Shown here piece after piece: positions 16,645 through 24,794 of a stretch of DNA of 64,000 nt (position 1 is its first letter; every line of letters begins with the position of its first letter). The position numbers and the translations under genes were made by a program. Origin of the DNA: Streptomyces griseochromogenes (GTDB taxonomy: Bacteria > Actinomycetota > Actinomycetes > Streptomycetales > Streptomycetaceae); the NCBI RefSeq assembly GCF_001542625.1, contig NZ_CP016279.1, positions 1,178,001-1,242,000 on the forward strand. The letters are read 5' to 3'. The notes below the pieces were generated by a model. The model searched no databases. It was not told where the DNA came from and saw only the letters and a program-made list of their open reading frames with translations.

Positions 16645-17856
16645 ATCGACGACGCTGCTTACGATGCCGTTCTCGCCCCCGACGCCGTCGAGGTCGTCGC
16701 GCTCGGCGAGTCCATGGTCACGTTTCTGCCCACCCGGCCGGGGCGGCTCGCGGACGTGCCCTCCTTCGAGCGCGCCATCGGCGGAGCCGAGTCCAACGTG
16801 GCCTGCGTGCTGGCCGCCGCCGGGCACACCACCCGCTGGGTCAGCCGGGTCGGCGCGGACGGCTTCGGCGACCATCTGGTGGAGACGGTCGGTTCGTACG
16901 GCGTCGACGTGTCCTTCGTGCGCCGGGATCCGGCACGCCCGACCGGCGTGTACTTCCGCACGGCGGGCGACCGTGCCACGGACCAGCACGAGGTGGCGTA
17001 CTACCGGGCGGGGTCGGCGGCGTCCGCGATGTCACCGGCGCACGTGGACCTGGGGGCGGTACGCGCGGGCCGGGTACTGCACCTGTCGGGGATCACGGCG
17101 GCGTTGTCCGGGGGGTGCCTGGAACTGCTGCGCATGCTCACCGCGCCGGGCCCGTGTCGGCGCCCGGTCTCCTTCGACGTCAACTACCGGCCGGGACTGT
17201 GGCGCGACCCCGGCGGGCCCGAGGTGCTGCTGGAGCTGGCCCGGAGGTGCGAGCTGGTCTTCGTCGGAACCGACGAGGCCGAAGCGGCCTGGGGTGTCAC
17301 CGGAGGGCCGGAGGCGATCCGCGCGCTGCTCCCCGAGCCGAGCGTGCTGGTGGTGAAGGAAGGTGCTCGGGGGGCAACGGCGTTCGACGGCCGTCCCGGC
17401 CGTCCAGCCGCGGGCACTTCGTGCCCGCCTGGCTTCGGGCAGTCGTGCCTCCCCCAAAGCCTCAAGGACCTGGGGGGACCCCCAGGCGGCACGGGTGGGC
17501 GCAGCGGCACCCCGCAGGCGCGGGCGAACGAAACCCGCCCCCGCCCGGCCACCGCACCGCCCGCCTTCCAACCCGCCCCCACCGTGGACGTCGTGGCGAC
17601 GGTGGGCGCAGGAGACGCCTTCGCCGCCGGCTTCCTGTCCGCGACCCTGCGCGGCCTCCCCGTGAGGGAATGCCTCAGACACGGCCACCTCACGGCGGCA
17701 GCCGCCCTCACCGTCCCCGGCGACCTCGCCGCCCCTCCCGCCCGCGGCCACGCCGACCGCCTGGCAGCCCTGGACGACCAGGCATGGGGGAGACTTCGAC
17801 TCGGCCCCGGCTGGACGCAAGCCGAGCAGGCCACGGAGGAGGCGATCACCCCATGA
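16645..17856 (+). CDS. PfkB-family sugar kinase (2-keto-3-deoxygluconate kinase-like) with in-frame insertion
   Basis: A ribokinase-fold kinase that would phosphorylate a sugar or sugar acid. The family start VVALGESMVTF begins upstream of the first usable ATG (16714), yet the in-frame stretch 16627-16713 has no ATG, GTG, TTG or CTG. The only site spaced correctly from AGGAG (16635-16639) is ATC 16645, so the start is non-canonical or mutated. Motifs are GGAESNVA (substrate side) and VGAGDAFAAGF with the catalytic Asp. About 60 residues coded by 17388-17577 (Pro/Gly/Arg-rich) are inserted before the VGAGD region and look like a repeat element. The gene overlaps iclR by ATGA. With the D-amino acid genes around it, its true substrate is unclear. 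Confidence 0.75.
   Translation: MDDAAYDAVLAPDAVEVVALGESMVTFLPTRPGRLADVPSFERAIGGAESNVACVLAAAGHTTRWVSRVGADGFGDHLVETVGSYGVDVSFVRRDPARPTGVYFRTAGDRATDQHEVAYYRAGSAASAMSPAHVDLGAVRAGRVLHLSGITAALSGGCLELLRMLTAPGPCRRPVSFDVNYRPGLWRDPGGPEVLLELARRCELVFVGTDEAEAAWGVTGGPEAIRALLPEPSVLVVKEGARGATAFDGRPGRPAAGTSCPPGFGQSCLPQSLKDLGGPPGGTGGRSGTPQARANETRPRPATAPPAFQPAPTVDVVATVGAGDAFAAGFLSATLRGLPVRECLRHGHLTAAAALTVPGDLAAPPARGHADRLAALDDQAWGRLRLGPGWTQAEQATEEAITP
17388..17577 (+). repeat. Palindromic repeat element inserted in the kinase gene
   Basis: This segment has no counterpart in PfkB kinases. It carries nested palindromes: CGGGCAC-TTC-GTGCCCG (17411-17427) and CCTGGGGG-GA-CCCCCAGG (17469-17486), with GCCTCCCCCA (17448-17457) able to pair as well. 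Such GTGCCTCCCCCA/GGGGGAC motifs resemble dispersed intergenic repeats of Streptomyces genomes. The frame stays open through it. Confidence 0.55.
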
Positions 17857-18650
17857 GTCAGACCGTCGACCGCGCCCTGAGCATCCTGCCGCTGCTCGCC
17901 GAGGGCCCCGCCGACCTCGGCCAGGTCGCCGACCGGCTCGGCGTGCACAAGTCCACGGCGCTGCGGCTCCTGCGCACCCTGCACGAGCACGGCCTGGTCT
18001 ACCGCCAGTCCGACCAGCGCTACCGGCTCGGCGCCCGCCTCTTCGCCCTGGCCCAGGAGGCGATGGAGAACCTCGACATCCGCGAGATCGCCCACCCTCA
18101 CCTCGCGCGCCTCAACGAGAGCTGCGGCCACACCGTGCACCTCGCCGTCCACGAGGAGAACGAGGTCCTCTACATCGACAAGGTGGAGAGCCGCTACCCG
18201 GTGCGCATGTACTCGCGGATCGGCAAGCCGGTCGCGATCACCGTGGCCGCCGTGGCCAAGCTGCTCCTCGCCGACCTGCCCGAACCAGAGCGCCGCGCTC
18301 TCGCGGACAAGCTCGACTACCCCCTGTACACGGCCCGTTCGACCCCCAACGCCGCCGCGTTCCTCCGGGAGCTGGAGCAGGTGCGCGAACAGGGCTGGGC
18401 CACCGACCTCGGTGGCCACGAGGAGTCGATCAACTGCGTCGCGGCGCCGATCCGCGGCGCCGACGGCCGGGTGGTCGCCGCGATGTCGGTGTCCGCGCCG
18501 AACGTCGTCGTCACCGCCGAGGAACTCCTCACCCTGCTCCCGCAGGTGCGCCGTACCGCGGACGCGATCAGCGGCGAGTACTCCGGAAGAACGCCGGTGA
18601 AGGGCACCCCCCCGATGACCGAGACGCCAGCGAAGGGCACCCCCGCATGA
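17853..18650 (+). CDS. IclR-family transcriptional regulator of the D-amino acid locus
   Basis: 265 residues. The N-terminal winged helix-turn-helix is at ~5-65 (LGQVADRLGVHKSTALRLLRTL) and the C-terminal IclR effector domain at ~75-245. Residues ~250-265 contain a duplicated GTP-rich tail (VKGTPPMTETPAKGTPA), which comes from a short DNA duplication just before the next gene. ATG 17853 overlaps the kinase stop (ATGA) and has GGAGG upstream. It likely binds the palindrome at 16536-16556 and responds to a D-amino acid or keto-acid ligand. Confidence 0.9.
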   Translation: MSQTVDRALSILPLLAEGPADLGQVADRLGVHKSTALRLLRTLHEHGLVYRQSDQRYRLGARLFALAQEAMENLDIREIAHPHLARLNESCGHTVHLAVHEENEVLYIDKVESRYPVRMYSRIGKPVAITVAAVAKLLLADLPEPERRALADKLDYPLYTARSTPNAAAFLRELEQVREQGWATDLGGHEESINCVAAPIRGADGRVVAAMSVSAPNVVVTAEELLTLLPQVRRTADAISGEYSGRTPVKGTPPMTETPAKGTPA

Positions 18651-19057
18651 CCGAGAAGACCGCGCTCACCCCGAAGACCCACACCACCCCGCCCGCGAAG
18701 TTCTCCCACGGCGTGAAGAAGGGCAACATCCTCCAGGTCGCCGGCCAGGTCGGCTTCCTGCCCGCAGAGGAGGGCAAGCCCCCGACGCCGGCCGGCCCCA
18801 CCCTGCGCGAGCAGACCCTGCAGACCCTCGCCAACGTCCGGGCGATCCTCGAAGAGGGCGGCGCGAGCTGGGACGACGCGATGATGATCCGCGTCTACCT
18901 CACCGACGTGGACCACTTCGCCGAGATGAACGCCCTCTACAACGCCTACTTCGAGGAGCAGGGCCTCACCCAGCCGCCCGCCGCGCGCACCACGGTCTAC
19001 GTCGGTCTGCCGGCCGGCCTCCTCATCGAGATCGACGCCCTCGCCGTCCTGAGCTGA
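18647..19057 (+). CDS. ridA: RidA family enamine/imine deaminase
   Basis: 136 residues, a single RidA (YjgF/YER057c/UK114) domain with the signature RVYLTDVDHFAEMNALYNAYF and the conserved Arg of PPARTTVYVGLP. RidA hydrolyses reactive enamines such as 2-aminoacrylate to keto acid and ammonia. Its place with a PLP D-amino acid dehydratase fits, since that enzyme releases such enamines. ATG 18647 overlaps the iclR stop as ATGA. The N-terminal KTHTTPPAKFSHGVKKG matches the family start. Confidence 0.9.
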   Translation: MTEKTALTPKTHTTPPAKFSHGVKKGNILQVAGQVGFLPAEEGKPPTPAGPTLREQTLQTLANVRAILEEGGASWDDAMMIRVYLTDVDHFAEMNALYNAYFEEQGLTQPPAARTTVYVGLPAGLLIEIDALAVLS

Positions 19058-19085
19058 CGGCACCTCACTCTCTCCCGCACGTCCC

Positions 19086-19116
19086 GCACGGCGCGGCCCC
19101 CCCCGGGGTGCCGTGC
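19086..19116 (+). terminator. Intercistronic hairpin between ridA and gntP
   Basis: GCACGGC (19086-19092) pairs with GCCGTGC (19110-19116), and CCCC with GGGG in the middle. It lies in the 111-bp gap before the permease gene and may attenuate read-through. Confidence 0.4.
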
Positions 19117-19168
19117 CGCGCCCCGCCCTGCCCGAAAGCACCAATGCATTTACGAAGAGGACCCCCGT

Positions 19169-20644
19169 ATGTCCTTTCCGCTCGCCGCAACCGCTCCCGC
19201 GACCCCACCCCACACCGGAGGCCTGCTCCTCCTCGTCGACGGCACCACGGGACTGCTCACCGTCGCCGCCATCGGCATAGTTCTGCTGCTCCTCCTGATC
19301 ATCAAGGTCCGGCTGCAGCCCTTCGTCGCCCTGCTCGCCGTCTCCATAGTCGTAGGCCTGCTCGCCGGTCTCCCGGTCACCGAACTCTTCGGCACCGTCC
19401 AGCGCTCCGACGCCGTCTCCACCATCGAGTCCGGGATGGGCGGCATCCTCGGCCACGTCGCGATCATCATCGGGCTCGGCACGATGCTCGGCGCGATCCT
19501 CGAAGTCAGCGGCGGGGCCGAGGTGCTGGCCTCCCGACTGCTCGGCCTGTTCGGGGAGGAGCGAGCTCCCCTCGCCATGGGCCTGACCGGCCTGATCTTC
19601 GGCATCCCGGTCTTCTTCGACGTGGGCATCTTCGTCCTGGCGCCCCTCGTGTACGCGGCCGCCAGGCGCGGCGGCAAGTCGATCCTCCTCTACTGCCTGC
19701 CGCTGCTCGCCGGCCTCTCCATGACCCACGCCTTCCTGCCGCCGCACCCCGGCCCGGTCGCCGCCGCCGGACTGCTGCACGTCCAGCTCGGCTGGGTGAT
19801 CCTCATGGGCATCGTCTGCGGCATCCCCGCCGTCCTCGCCGCCTGGGCGTTCTCCGCCTGGATCGGCGAGCGGATCTTCGTCGCCGTACCGCAGGACATG
19901 GTCGAGGCGGCCGAGGAGGCGAAGCGGGCCGTCGCCGCCGAGCAGCGCGCACAGGGTGTGGAACCGCGGGAGAACCCGGTGCCGTTCGGCACGGTCCTCG
20001 CCATCATCGGCACGCCGCTGCTGCTGATCCTCGCCGCGACCTTCTCCTCCATCGCCCTCGACCCGTCCCCGGGCCGCTCGGTCCTGGAGTTCTTCGGCAG
20101 CCCCTTCGTCGCCCTCACCCTCGCCCTGCTGCTCGCCTACTACCTGCTGGGCATCCGGCGCGGCTGGTCCCGCACGTCCCTGGAGGCCGTGTCGACCTCG
20201 TCCCTCAAGCCGGTCGGCAACATCCTGCTGGTGGTCGGCGCGGGCGGGGTCTTCGGCGCCGTGCTCAAGGCCAGCGGGGTCGCCCAGGCCCTGTCTGACA
20301 CCTTCCACGACGTCGGCCTGCCGGTGATCGTGCTGTCGTACCTGATCTCGCTGGTGCTGCGCGTCGCCCAGGGATCGGCCACGGTCGCGATCGTCACCAC
20401 CGCCGGCATCGTGGCGCCGCTGCTGACGGGAGGCCACCACTCCCAGGCATTCGTGGCCCTGGTCATCATGGCCATCTCGGCGGGCTCCATCTTCGCCTCG
20501 CACGTCAACGACGGGGGTTTCTGGATGGTCGCCAAGTACTTCGGCATCGGCGAGCGGGACACGCTGCGCACCTGGACGGTGCTGGAGTCGGTGCTCTCGG
20601 TGGCGGGGTTCGCCACGGCGGGGGTGGTGAGCCTGTTCCTGTAG
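19169..20644 (+). CDS. GntP/DsdX-family permease
   Basis: 491 residues with about 12-14 membrane helices. It is a GntP-family proton symporter in the cytoplasmic membrane: the family pattern GLIFGIPVFFDVGIFVLAPLVY is at ~145-165, followed by LSMTHAFLPPHPGPVAAA. The family transports gluconate but also D-serine (DsdX). With a D-aminoacylase and a D-amino acid dehydratase beside it, D-amino acid or N-acyl-D-amino acid uptake is the likely role, though gluconate-type acids fit the kinase better. ATG 19169 has GAGGACC upstream. It is the last gene of the operon and is followed 13 bp later by the CHAT gene. Confidence 0.85.
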   Translation: MSFPLAATAPATPPHTGGLLLLVDGTTGLLTVAAIGIVLLLLLIIKVRLQPFVALLAVSIVVGLLAGLPVTELFGTVQRSDAVSTIESGMGGILGHVAIIIGLGTMLGAILEVSGGAEVLASRLLGLFGEERAPLAMGLTGLIFGIPVFFDVGIFVLAPLVYAAARRGGKSILLYCLPLLAGLSMTHAFLPPHPGPVAAAGLLHVQLGWVILMGIVCGIPAVLAAWAFSAWIGERIFVAVPQDMVEAAEEAKRAVAAEQRAQGVEPRENPVPFGTVLAIIGTPLLLILAATFSSIALDPSPGRSVLEFFGSPFVALTLALLLAYYLLGIRRGWSRTSLEAVSTSSLKPVGNILLVVGAGGVFGAVLKASGVAQALSDTFHDVGLPVIVLSYLISLVLRVAQGSATVAIVTTAGIVAPLLTGGHHSQAFVALVIMAISAGSIFASHVNDGGFWMVAKYFGIGERDTLRTWTVLESVLSVAGFATAGVVSLFL

Positions 20645-20657
20645 GCAGTATGGGTGG

Positions 20658-23600
20658 GTGACCTTCTCTTCCTCCCGGCCGACCGGTCTCGTCGACGACA
20701 TCACCGCCGAACGCGACGCCGTGCTCGGCGAGTTGGCCCGGCAATCCGCCGACGGCCCGGAAACCGCCGAGCTGTGCGGATACGCGGGAGAGCTGAGCCA
20801 CCGGCTGTATCTGCTGCGGGACGACGACGGCCGGGACGAGGAACTCGCCCTGGCCGTCGAGGCGTTCGAACACGCCTTCCGCAACCCGGGCGCCGAGCCG
20901 ATCTGGTCGGCCTGGCGGGTCCGGTTCGGGCATGTGCGGGGTGTGCAGTACGACGGCGGCGGCGGGCGGCACCTGCTGGAGGACGCGTTCGAGCTGCTGC
21001 GGGCAGGAGCGGAGGGGCTGCCGGCCGACGACCCCGACTTCGCCTGGGAACGAGTGTGGGGGCGGCAGGTGCTCGCCGTGTGCGCCAAGCTGCGCTGTGT
21101 CGCCGAACCCGACTCCGCCGAACTGCTGGCCGAGGCCCTGCGCAGGCACGACGACGCCCTGCGGGACGCGGAGCCCGACAGCGAGGAAGAGGCCGAACTG
21201 CGGGCCGGAGCCGGATACCTGTCCATGCGGCGCGCCCTGCTCCACGGCGACCTCGACGCCGCCGACGCCTCGGCCCGCCACTACCGCGCCCTGCTCGACA
21301 CCGCCCCGCCCGCCGACGTCCCGCACCTGCGCTACAGCCTGGGCCTGACCGCGATGGTGCGCGGCCGGGTGCGGATCGACCGGGAGGAACTGGAAAGTGC
21401 CCGGGACGCCTTCGACACCGCGCTCACCGAGGCCCGGCGGGCGGGCGGACCCGAACCCGACTGGGCGTTCGAGGCCGAGGCCAACGCCCTCCTCGTACGG
21501 ACCCTGATCTGGTCCACCTGGAAGGACGTCGGCCACAGCCGGGCCGCCGAGGTCGAGCTGCGCCGCCTGCTGGAGCGGCCCGGCGCCGAGGAACAGCTGC
21601 TGCCGCAGTACCTGGACATGTTCGGGCGCCTGCTGTACGAGCGGGCCGCCGCCCGTGACGACGCCGAGGGCAGGGACCGCGGCATCTCCCTGGTCCGCCG
21701 GGCCATCGACACCTGGCGGCCGCAGCGGGACGGCGACATCGGCGCCACCGCGCTCTTCCTCGCCCTCTTCCAGCAGTCCCGTCACCACGACGACCCCCGC
21801 CCGGACCGTGCCGAGGACGTGCTGCGGGCCGCCGGTCTCGTCCTGGACTCCGGGACCGGCAACCACGACCTGCTGCAGTCCGCCCGCCTGCTCGACGGCT
21901 GGGCCCGCTTCACCCTCGCCGACCACGGGGTGCTGTCCGAGACCGACGGACACCCGGAGGGACTCGACGCCGAACGGCTGAAGCAGACCTGGGACGGCCT
22001 GCTCGACGACATCCGCGAGGGCCGGGCCCACGTCGACTTCGGGGAGGAGGAGTTCCTGCGGGGCATGGAACGGGACGTCGTCGGAGCCCGCCGGCGCATC
22101 CAGGGCTTCGAGCAGGCCCTGGCCCGGCTGCGCTCGCTCGAACCGGGCAGCCCCGGCCGGGCCCAGCTCGCCTCGCTGATGCTGAACAACCTCTCCCTCG
22201 TCGACCCCGAGGGCACCCACGTCACCGCCGAGCACCGGCGGGAGCTCACCCAGGCCGTCCTGGAACGGGCCGAACGGGACCCGGCCTGGCGGGGTCCGGC
22301 GCATGCCATCACCGGCTTCGCGCGGCTGCACGAGGAGATGAGCAGCGGCTCCGGCACCGGGTTCGACGAGGCACTCGCCCACTTCGACCGGGCCGAGGCC
22401 GACGGCGGCCTCGGCGACGAGCCCGGCTACGCCCTCGCCCTCGCCCGCTTCCTGGCCCAGACCCAGCGCGGCCAGACCGGCGGCGCCGACGACGACATGG
22501 AGGCCGGTGCCGCCACCTGGCGCCGGCTGCGCTCCGACCCCGCCCTGCCCGCCCATCTGCGCCGTCTGATGGACCTCCAGCAGGCGGGCTTCGACGCGCA
22601 CACCGCCGTCCGGCGCGGCGACCTGGCCGCCGCCGACCGGCACATCGCCGCGCTCACCGAGGGGCACGCCGCGCTCAGCGCCGAGGATCCCTCCCGTATC
22701 GAGATCCTCATCCTCCTGGAGAACGCCCGCCTCGGCCGCGACAACCTCGCCCACCGCCTCGGCGTACCCCCGCTGCCGCCGCTCGCCGCCCGCCCCGGCG
22801 CGACGGAACTGCGGCGCGAGGCACGCCGGTTGCCGCGCGACCATCGCGCCTGGGTGCTCGGCGACACCGGCATGACCCGGTTCGCACAGGCCGCCGCCCG
22901 GCAGGACGGACCGGGACTCCTGGCGGCCATCGGCCTCCTCCAGGAGGCCCACGAACTGTGCGAACCGGGCAGCGACAGCCGTCTGCGCTACGCCAACGGA
23001 CTGGGCATCGCCCACTGCGCGCTGTCCGAGATGCAGATCGACCGGGTGCGCCGACGCGAGCGCCTGGCCAAGGGCATCACCTTGCTGGAGGGCGTCTTCG
23101 TGGAGGCCGGCGGCCCCGAGCACCGCCTCTACGCCGACACCGGCCTGGCCCTCGCCCGGGCCCTGCGCACCCGCGACGACCTGCACCGCCGCGACCGGTC
23201 CCACGCCCGCGCCACGGGGCTTGAGTCCTTGCGCGGCCACGCCTGGGCCGCCCTGCTGCAGTCCGGCACCGACCACGCCACCGTCGCCGCCGCGCAGGCC
23301 ACCGGGGCCGCGCTGGAGGTGGCCGGCTGGTGCCTGAAGGACGACCGTCCCGAGGAGGCCCTCCAGGCCCTGGACGCCTGCCGGGGCCTGGTCCTGCACG
23401 CGACCCTCACCTCCGCCACCGTCCCCGACCTGCTCACCGCCACCGGACACACCGACCTGGCCCGGGAGTGGCGGGCCGCCGGAGCCGACACGGCCGAACA
23501 GCCCTCCGACCCCCTCACCGCCGCCCGGACCCCCCTCACCGTCCCCAGCGCCCTGCGCCGGCGCGTCCTGGCCGCCCTCACCGGCACCCACCAGGCCCGG

Positions 23601-24794
23601 CTCCTCGACCCGCCCACCCCCACCGAGATCGCCGAGGCTCTGCGCACCCTCACCAAGGACGCCCTGGTCTACCTGGTCCCGGCCACGGAGGACACCCCGG
23701 GCACCGCCCTGGTCGTCACATCGAGGGGCGCGGTCCACGCCGTACCCCTGCCGACGCTGACGCAGGACGCGGCGCCGTTGCGGGAGTACGGTCCGGCGCA
23801 GGAGGCGTCCCGCGAGGAAGGCCCCCGCGACCTCGGCCCCGTCCCAGGCCGCCGTCCCGCCGCCCCGCCCTCCCTGCGCGCCCAGCTCGACCGGCTGTGC
23901 GGGTGGGCCTGGTACGCGGCGATGAAGCCTCTGCTGGAAGCCTTCGAGATGCCGGCCGGGCGGCTGCCCAGGCTGGCACTGGTGCCCATGGGGAAGCTGG
24001 GGCTGGTGCCCTGGCACGCCGCCTGGCAGGCGGGCGGGCCGCGCGGGCGCCAGTACGCGCTGCAGGCCGCCGAGATCTCGTACGCCGCCTCGGCCCGCCT
24101 GCTGTGCCAGGTGGCCGCCCGGCCCGCCGCCGAGCACACCGGCGCCGCCCTGATCGTCGGCAACCCCACCGGCGACCTGCGTCACGCGGGCGAGGAGGCC
24201 GACGCCGTCCAGCGGGCCTTCTACCCCGAGGCCCGCTTCCTCGGCCGCCGCACGACCGGCCCCACCGACGGCCCGGGCACCCCGGGCGAGGTGCTGCGCT
24301 GGCTGCGCGAGAGCCCGCGGGACGGAGGCGTGCTCCATCTCGCCTGCCACGCCTCCGTCACCGAGAACGCCCGCCGCAGCGCCTGTCTCTCCCTGCACGA
24401 CGGCCGGCTGGCCGCCGAGGAGATCACCGGGGCGGGCGGCGAGCGGCTCGGCCTGGTCCTGCTGGCCGCCTGCCGCAGCCATGTCTCGGGCCGCGGTCAC
24501 AACGAGGCCTACAGCCTCGCCACCGCCTTCCTCGCGGCCGGCGCCCGCTCGGTCGTCGGCTCGCTGTGGCCGGTCCCGGACGAGGCGACCTCGGTCCTGA
24601 TGTTCCTCACCCACCATTTCCTGCGCACCCACGGCGAACCCCCGGCCCGGGCCCTGCGCCGGGCCCAGCTGTGGATGCTCAACCCCGACCGCGAACCACC
24701 GCCCGGCCTTCCGGAGTTCCTCGCCGAACGGGCCCGCCGCACCGACCCGCACGACCTGAGCGCCTGGGCCGGCTTCACCCACCTGGGCCACTGA
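20658..24794 (+). CDS. CHAT-domain protease with TPR-like helical array
   Basis: 1378 residues. About 1000 residues of Ala/Leu/Arg/Glu-rich helical repeats (TPR/SEL1-like) lead into a C-terminal CHAT (caspase HetF-associated with TPRs) domain, ~1080-1378. The catalytic dyad is visible: His1231 in LHLACHAS and Cys1272 in LLAACRSH. The AGARSVVGSLWPVPDEAT block after it is typical. CHAT proteins are clan CD cysteine proteases; bacterial ones act in regulated self-proteolysis and gasdermin or CRISPR-linked defence. The start is GTG 20658, 13 bp past gntP with only a weak ribosome site; the ATG at 20650 meets a stop at once. Its last 20 bp overlap the 3' end of the opposing caspase gene. There is no signal peptide. 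Confidence 0.85.
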   Translation: MTFSSSRPTGLVDDITAERDAVLGELARQSADGPETAELCGYAGELSHRLYLLRDDDGRDEELALAVEAFEHAFRNPGAEPIWSAWRVRFGHVRGVQYDGGGGRHLLEDAFELLRAGAEGLPADDPDFAWERVWGRQVLAVCAKLRCVAEPDSAELLAEALRRHDDALRDAEPDSEEEAELRAGAGYLSMRRALLHGDLDAADASARHYRALLDTAPPADVPHLRYSLGLTAMVRGRVRIDREELESARDAFDTALTEARRAGGPEPDWAFEAEANALLVRTLIWSTWKDVGHSRAAEVELRRLLERPGAEEQLLPQYLDMFGRLLYERAAARDDAEGRDRGISLVRRAIDTWRPQRDGDIGATALFLALFQQSRHHDDPRPDRAEDVLRAAGLVLDSGTGNHDLLQSARLLDGWARFTLADHGVLSETDGHPEGLDAERLKQTWDGLLDDIREGRAHVDFGEEEFLRGMERDVVGARRRIQGFEQALARLRSLEPGSPGRAQLASLMLNNLSLVDPEGTHVTAEHRRELTQAVLERAERDPAWRGPAHAITGFARLHEEMSSGSGTGFDEALAHFDRAEADGGLGDEPGYALALARFLAQTQRGQTGGADDDMEAGAATWRRLRSDPALPAHLRRLMDLQQAGFDAHTAVRRGDLAAADRHIAALTEGHAALSAEDPSRIEILILLENARLGRDNLAHRLGVPPLPPLAARPGATELRREARRLPRDHRAWVLGDTGMTRFAQAAARQDGPGLLAAIGLLQEAHELCEPGSDSRLRYANGLGIAHCALSEMQIDRVRRRERLAKGITLLEGVFVEAGGPEHRLYADTGLALARALRTRDDLHRRDRSHARATGLESLRGHAWAALLQSGTDHATVAAAQATGAALEVAGWCLKDDRPEEALQALDACRGLVLHATLTSATVPDLLTATGHTDLAREWRAAGADTAEQPSDPLTAARTPLTVPSALRRRVLAALTGTHQARLLDPPTPTEIAEALRTLTKDALVYLVPATEDTPGTALVVTSRGAVHAVPLPTLTQDAAPLREYGPAQEASREEGPRDLGPVPGRRPAAPPSLRAQLDRLCGWAWYAAMKPLLEAFEMPAGRLPRLALVPMGKLGLVPWHAAWQAGGPRGRQYALQAAEISYAASARLLCQVAARPAAEHTGAALIVGNPTGDLRHAGEEADAVQRAFYPEARFLGRRTTGPTDGPGTPGEVLRWLRESPRDGGVLHLACHASVTENARRSACLSLHDGRLAAEEITGAGGERLGLVLLAACRSHVSGRGHNEAYSLATAFLAAGARSVVGSLWPVPDEATSVLMFLTHHFLRTHGEPPARALRRAQLWMLNPDREPPPGLPEFLAERARRTDPHDLSAWAGFTHLGH

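Noticed and set aside
17781..17820. Second palindromic repeat in the kinase C-terminus
   Set aside because: Only a short GGGGGAG-like stretch is visible; it is not distinct from normal coding bias.
13635..20644. Biosynthetic gene cluster
   Set aside because: No PKS, NRPS, terpene or RiPP core genes; the content fits amino acid catabolism.
20505..24791. 1428-codon minus-strand open frame opposite the CHAT gene
   Set aside because: It spans the CHAT gene on the wrong strand, is Gly/Ala/Val-rich and lacks motifs; the plus frame carries the CHAT active site and helical repeats.
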